A DNA stretch of 8,830 nucleotides from Betaproteobacteria bacterium (GTDB lineage Bacteria; Pseudomonadota; Gammaproteobacteria; Burkholderiales; Burkholderiaceae). Made by a program: the position numbers and the translations under genes. Shown here in pieces: positions 7,318-8,830 of the stretch. The stretch is from positions 1 through 8,830 of the forward strand of contig JAATGO010000412.1 in the NCBI GenBank assembly GCA_015654605.1. The letters are read 5' to 3'. The notes beneath the pieces were generated by a model. The model ran no database searches, was not told the DNA's origin, and was given only the letters and a program-made list of their open reading frames with translations. Position 1 is the stretch's first letter; each line of letters opens with the position of its first letter.

Positions 7318-7875
7318 TCAGGCACTCCTTTTCAGAAGGTCGAGTATCTCTTGCGTGGAACCGATCTCCCCTAGTTTGGGGAAGATGTGAGTGATGCTAT
7401 TGGTGTGCGCTTCTGCATTTATATCGGCAATGGCATCGATAGCAAAACTGATATTGAATCCGAGTTCAAAGGCATGGCGGGCTGTTGCTTCGACGCCGTT
7501 GCTGGTAGCGACACCTGCGATGACAATCTGTGTGATCCCCATTTTTTTTAGGTAGGCTTCAAGATCCGTGTTGGTGAATGCTCCTGGTGTTTGCTTGGTT
7601 ACTATATGATCTTGCGGTTGTGGCTGTAAGTCAGCAATGATCTCTGCGAAATCTGGAGGAAATGGTGCAGCATTTCTACTGTACTCAGTACGTCCAGGTG
7701 GTCTGTCAGTTACATTGACAAGAACTACAGGTAATTGATGTTGACGGAAACCATTTGTTAATGCACTGGCGTGCGATATCACCTCCTGAATGTGGGGAAC
7801 AGGGAGTGAAACAATTCCTTTTTGTAAATCAATGATAACGAGTGCGGTCTTAGGATCAAGCGTGGTGACTGGCAT
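7318..7875 (-). CDS. Isochorismatase-superfamily hydrolase with Gly at the nucleophile position
   Basis: The 185-residue cytoplasmic protein has the isochorismatase fold throughout. TALVIIDLQKGI (10-21) carries the conserved Asp16. HIVTKQTPGAF (90-100) carries the Lys94 of the triad. VIAGVATSNGVEATARHAFELGF (118-140) is the third motif. In cysteine hydrolases of the superfamily (nicotinamidase and similar) the position of Gly127 is the nucleophilic Cys; true isochorismatases such as EntB and PhzD also lack it. So this protein is unlikely to be an amidase of the nicotinamidase kind, and its substrate is unknown. There is no aryl carrier domain, unlike EntB. I chose the second of two adjacent ATGs (7873-7875) because AAGGA (7882-7886) is 6 bases from it and only 3 from the first. 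A longer frame to 7938 adds a poorly conserved, Ser/Thr-rich N-terminus. It is first in the tight three-gene group ending with the exporter. Confidence 0.9.
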   Translation of the reverse strand: MPVTTLDPKTALVIIDLQKGIVSLPVPHIQEVISHASALTNGFRQHQLPVVLVNVTDRPPGRTEYSRNAAPFPPDFAEIIADLQPQPQDHIVTKQTPGAFTNTDLEAYLKKMGITQIVIAGVATSNGVEATARHAFELGFNISFAIDAIADINAEAHTNSITHIFPKLGEIGSTQEILDLLKRSA

Positions 7876-7881
7876 CATGTT

Positions 7882-7886
7882 TCCTT
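7882..7886 (-). promoter_or_regulatory. Shine-Dalgarno deciding the hydrolase start
   Basis: AAGGA on the minus strand lies 3 bases before the first and 6 bases before the second of two adjacent ATG codons. Spacing favours the second ATG. It lies inside the longer frame that begins at 7938, which has no comparable site, so the long form is disfavoured. Confidence 0.6.
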
Positions 7887-7945
7887 GTGGTGATTTGGTT
7901 GATGACGGTGTGGAAGCTTGTCGCTGGTAACATATCAAACCGTTT

Positions 7946-7974
7946 AAGCGACTCTTGTGATCACTGTGTCGCTT
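7946..7974. other. Hairpin with internal GTGATCAC palindrome between marR and the hydrolase
   Basis: AAGCGAC (7946-7952) and GTCGCTT (7968-7974) pair as a 7-bp stem. The 15-base loop contains the palindrome GTGATCAC (7957-7964). It sits in the 143-bp gap after marR and has no T-tract on the minus strand, so it does not look like a factor-independent terminator. A TATAAA (7973-7978, minus) overlaps its edge but lacks a good -35. It could be an mRNA processing or attenuation structure, or a second operator. Confidence 0.35.
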
Positions 7975-8018
7975 TATAGAACATCTTCATGCCGATTGAT
8001 GAAATGCGTTCTAGGCAT

Positions 8019-8468
8019 CTATATATCGCCCAGACGCTTCAGTAAGGCAATCGTGGAAACCAGGTTTTGCTGCTCTTTTGTACTCAGTTTTTCCATGGCG
8101 GCCACTAGCCATTGTTGTTTGGCGATGTTACGTTTGAGGCGCATTTCTTTTCCTTTGGCTGTCAGTGACAGGAGAACTTGTCGTCCATCGGTAGGATGTG
8201 GTTTGCGTTCGATGAGACCTTCTTGTTCCAGGTCAGCGAGTGTGGCACCCATGGATTGGGGTTTTACTGATTCTGCACGCGCTAGTTCTGCTGTTGTCAT
8301 CGGGCCTGCCTTATCTAGGCGGGCAAGAGCTGACGTTTGCGACCAGCTCAAGTTTCCTGTGTTGAGTTCTTGCCGTAGTCGGCGTAATAAGTGACCAATT
8401 GCCAGCGCAAGATCGGCTGCGGCAGTTTCTAGATGGATAGAAGCAGAGGAGGGGTGAGTATCGTTCAT
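8019..8468 (-). CDS. MarR-family transcriptional regulator
   Basis: This 149-residue protein is a dimeric winged-helix repressor of the MarR family, which usually releases DNA on binding small aromatic or toxic compounds. Residues 57-103 form the DNA-binding region: PMTTAELARAESVKP, the recognition helix around QSMGATLADLEQEGLI (71-86), and the wing RKPHPTDGRQVLLSLT with the conserved Asp94 and Arg96. The outer helices form the dimer interface. There is no cysteine at all, which argues against OhrR-type redox sensing. I prefer the ATG at 8466-8468. The upstream in-frame ATG at 8481-8483 lies inside the promoter spacer and would not be transcribed, and neither has a Shine-Dalgarno. A perfect palindrome covers the promoter, indicating autorepression. 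It probably also controls the hydrolase, membrane protein and exporter genes downstream on the same strand. Confidence 0.93.
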   Translation of the reverse strand: MNDTHPSSASIHLETAAADLALAIGHLLRRLRQELNTGNLSWSQTSALARLDKAGPMTTAELARAESVKPQSMGATLADLEQEGLIERKPHPTDGRQVLLSLTAKGKEMRLKRNIAKQQWLVAAMEKLSTKEQQNLVSTIALLKRLGDI

Positions 8469-8474
8469 GAAATT

Positions 8475-8503
8475 ATCATACATATAAACAGGAAAACTTG
8501 CAA
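8475..8503 (-). promoter_or_regulatory. Predicted marR promoter giving a leaderless transcript
   Basis: On the minus strand TTGCAA (8498-8503) and TATGAT (8475-8480) are separated by exactly 17 bases. They match the sigma-70 consensus at four and five of six positions. Only six bases (AATTTC) separate the -10 from the ATG at 8468. Transcription is therefore expected to begin at or next to the start codon, consistent with the absence of a Shine-Dalgarno. Confidence 0.6.
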
Positions 8504-8521
8504 GTTTTCCTGTTTATATGT
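8480..8521. promoter_or_regulatory. Perfect 42-bp palindrome, likely MarR operator
   Basis: Two 21-base arms, 8480-8500 and 8501-8521, are exact reverse complements with no loop. The centre is AAAACTTGCAAGTTTT. It covers the whole -35 element and spacer of the predicted marR promoter and just touches the -10, so a bound repressor dimer, or two dimers, would block RNA polymerase. The length is about twice that of a usual MarR site. The match to MarR is inferred from position. Confidence 0.75.
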
Positions 8522-8715
8522 GAAAGATGAAGAAATGCCGAGACCAGACTGCCGTGGGCAAGCATCGTCATAACACAATGACATTCACTTCAAGAAGGGA
8601 AAGTTATGATGATCAGGAGTAATGTTGTAAGCAACGTGCAGACATGTTTTCTGGAAGTACTACGGCAATATCACTCACCGTAGTATTCACAGTCATATAG
8701 CAAAATGCAGTGCTA
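8522..8715. other. Gene-poor spacer between marR and the porin-like gene
   Basis: No convincing gene is seen. The stretch holds a weak hairpin GTCAT-AACACA-ATGAC, a better one at 8658-8685, and a 25-codon frame from 8606 to 8683 preceded by AAGGGA, which is too short to trust. I see no divergent promoter on the plus strand beside the palindrome. Confidence 0.4.
8658..8685. other. Hairpin downstream of the porin-like gene
   Basis: TACTACGG (8658-8665) and CCGTAGTA (8678-8685) form an 8-bp stem with a 12-base loop. It is 30 bases beyond the porin-like stop on the minus strand. No T-tract follows in that direction, so it may protect the 3' end of the message or act as a weak terminator. A second, 6-bp hairpin (ATAGCA/TGCTAT, 8697-8716) overlaps the stop codon. 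Confidence 0.4.
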
Positions 8716-8830
8716 TCAAAAACTATGGCGCAACCCTACACTGAACTCACGATCATAGGCTCTTGCACCGTCAGCAAACTGAGCAAGAGTTGGCGCCGCT
8801 GGTGCAAGGTCTCGAGGACCTCGCCCATGC
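8716..8830 (-). CDS. C-terminal end of an outer-membrane porin-like protein (partial)
   Basis: A minus-strand frame enters from the right edge and ends at TGA (8716-8718) after 37 visible codons, finishing LAQFADGARAYDREF then SVGLRHSF. The last strand alternates hydrophobic and polar residues and ends in Phe, the signature recognised by the BAM complex for beta-barrel insertion. The ending V-G-L-R-H-x-F is typical of trimeric general porins of Burkholderiales. The body of the gene lies outside the window, so another beta-barrel protein cannot be excluded. The tail is followed by weak hairpins but no strong terminator. Confidence 0.6.
   Translation of the reverse strand, partial: HGRGPRDLAPAAPTLAQFADGARAYDREFSVGLRHSF

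Noticed and set aside
7876..7938. An N-terminal extension of the hydrolase by 21 residues from an ATG at 7936-7938.
   Set aside because: The extension is Ser/Thr-rich and unlike the family, it has no Shine-Dalgarno, and a good one (AAGGA) sits before the internal ATG pair.
7957..8394. A 145-codon plus-strand open frame over marR.
   Set aside because: It lies opposite the well-supported marR gene, is rich in Ser, Arg and Cys as expected of a shadow frame, and has no recognisable motif.
8480..8521. Reading the long palindrome as a factor-independent terminator or an insertion-sequence end.
   Set aside because: It lies upstream of marR over its -35, has no loop and no distinct terminal U-tract, and there is no transposase or target-site duplication nearby.
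8606..8683. A 25-codon plus-strand frame (MMIRSNVVSN...) preceded by AAGGGA.
   Set aside because: The Shine-Dalgarno spacing is acceptable, but it is too short to judge. It overlaps the hairpin beyond the porin-like gene and has no promoter I can see.

Overview
The window looks like a chromosomal segment of a betaproteobacterium of the order Burkholderiales. The evidence is a thiamine-monophosphate kinase gene (thiL) with what looks like the start of pgpA behind it, divergent from a malic enzyme/phosphotransacetylase fusion gene (maeB). This arrangement is, from memory, familiar in that order. A beta-barrel C-terminus ending in '...SVGLRHSF', typical of betaproteobacterial porins, sits at the right edge. 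Base composition is moderate rather than the high GC of Burkholderia, so a lower-GC lineage such as an Oxalobacteraceae member is a reasonable guess, but only a guess.

Left part (1-3671). On the minus strand, a probable pgpA start (1-40) follows thiL (109-1071). thiL is split by a single in-frame TAA inside its conserved GGDDYE motif, with 58 intact codons beyond it. Divergently, maeB (1286-3595) encodes a complete 769-residue protein. A perfect 10-bp hairpin with a GCAA loop ends the maeB side and probably also the converging lysR gene.

Middle part (3710-5611). A LysR-type regulator (minus, GTG start) and an aldo/keto reductase of the E. coli YdbC/PdxI type (plus) form a classic divergent pair. 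The 117-bp space between them holds overlapping divergent promoters and two copies of TACAACTTG, one about 55 bases upstream of the predicted reductase start site and one at its leader.

Right part (5717-8521). Four minus-strand genes read marR, isochorismatase-like hydrolase, small membrane protein, MFS exporter. The last three are separated by only 2-3 bases and look like one transcript. marR is preceded by a perfect 42-bp palindrome that covers its -35 element and spacer. The -10 lies so close to the preferred ATG that the marR message is predicted to be leaderless. This looks like an autorepressed, small-molecule-responsive efflux and modification cassette with unknown substrate. The hydrolase carries Gly where cysteine hydrolases of the superfamily have the nucleophilic Cys.

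Right edge (8522-8830). A 230-bp gene-poor stretch contains small hairpins, then the last 37 codons of a minus-strand porin-like gene. The points most worth checking are the thiL nonsense codon, the marR palindrome with its leaderless start, and the undescribed role of the small membrane protein and Gly-type hydrolase in the exporter operon.
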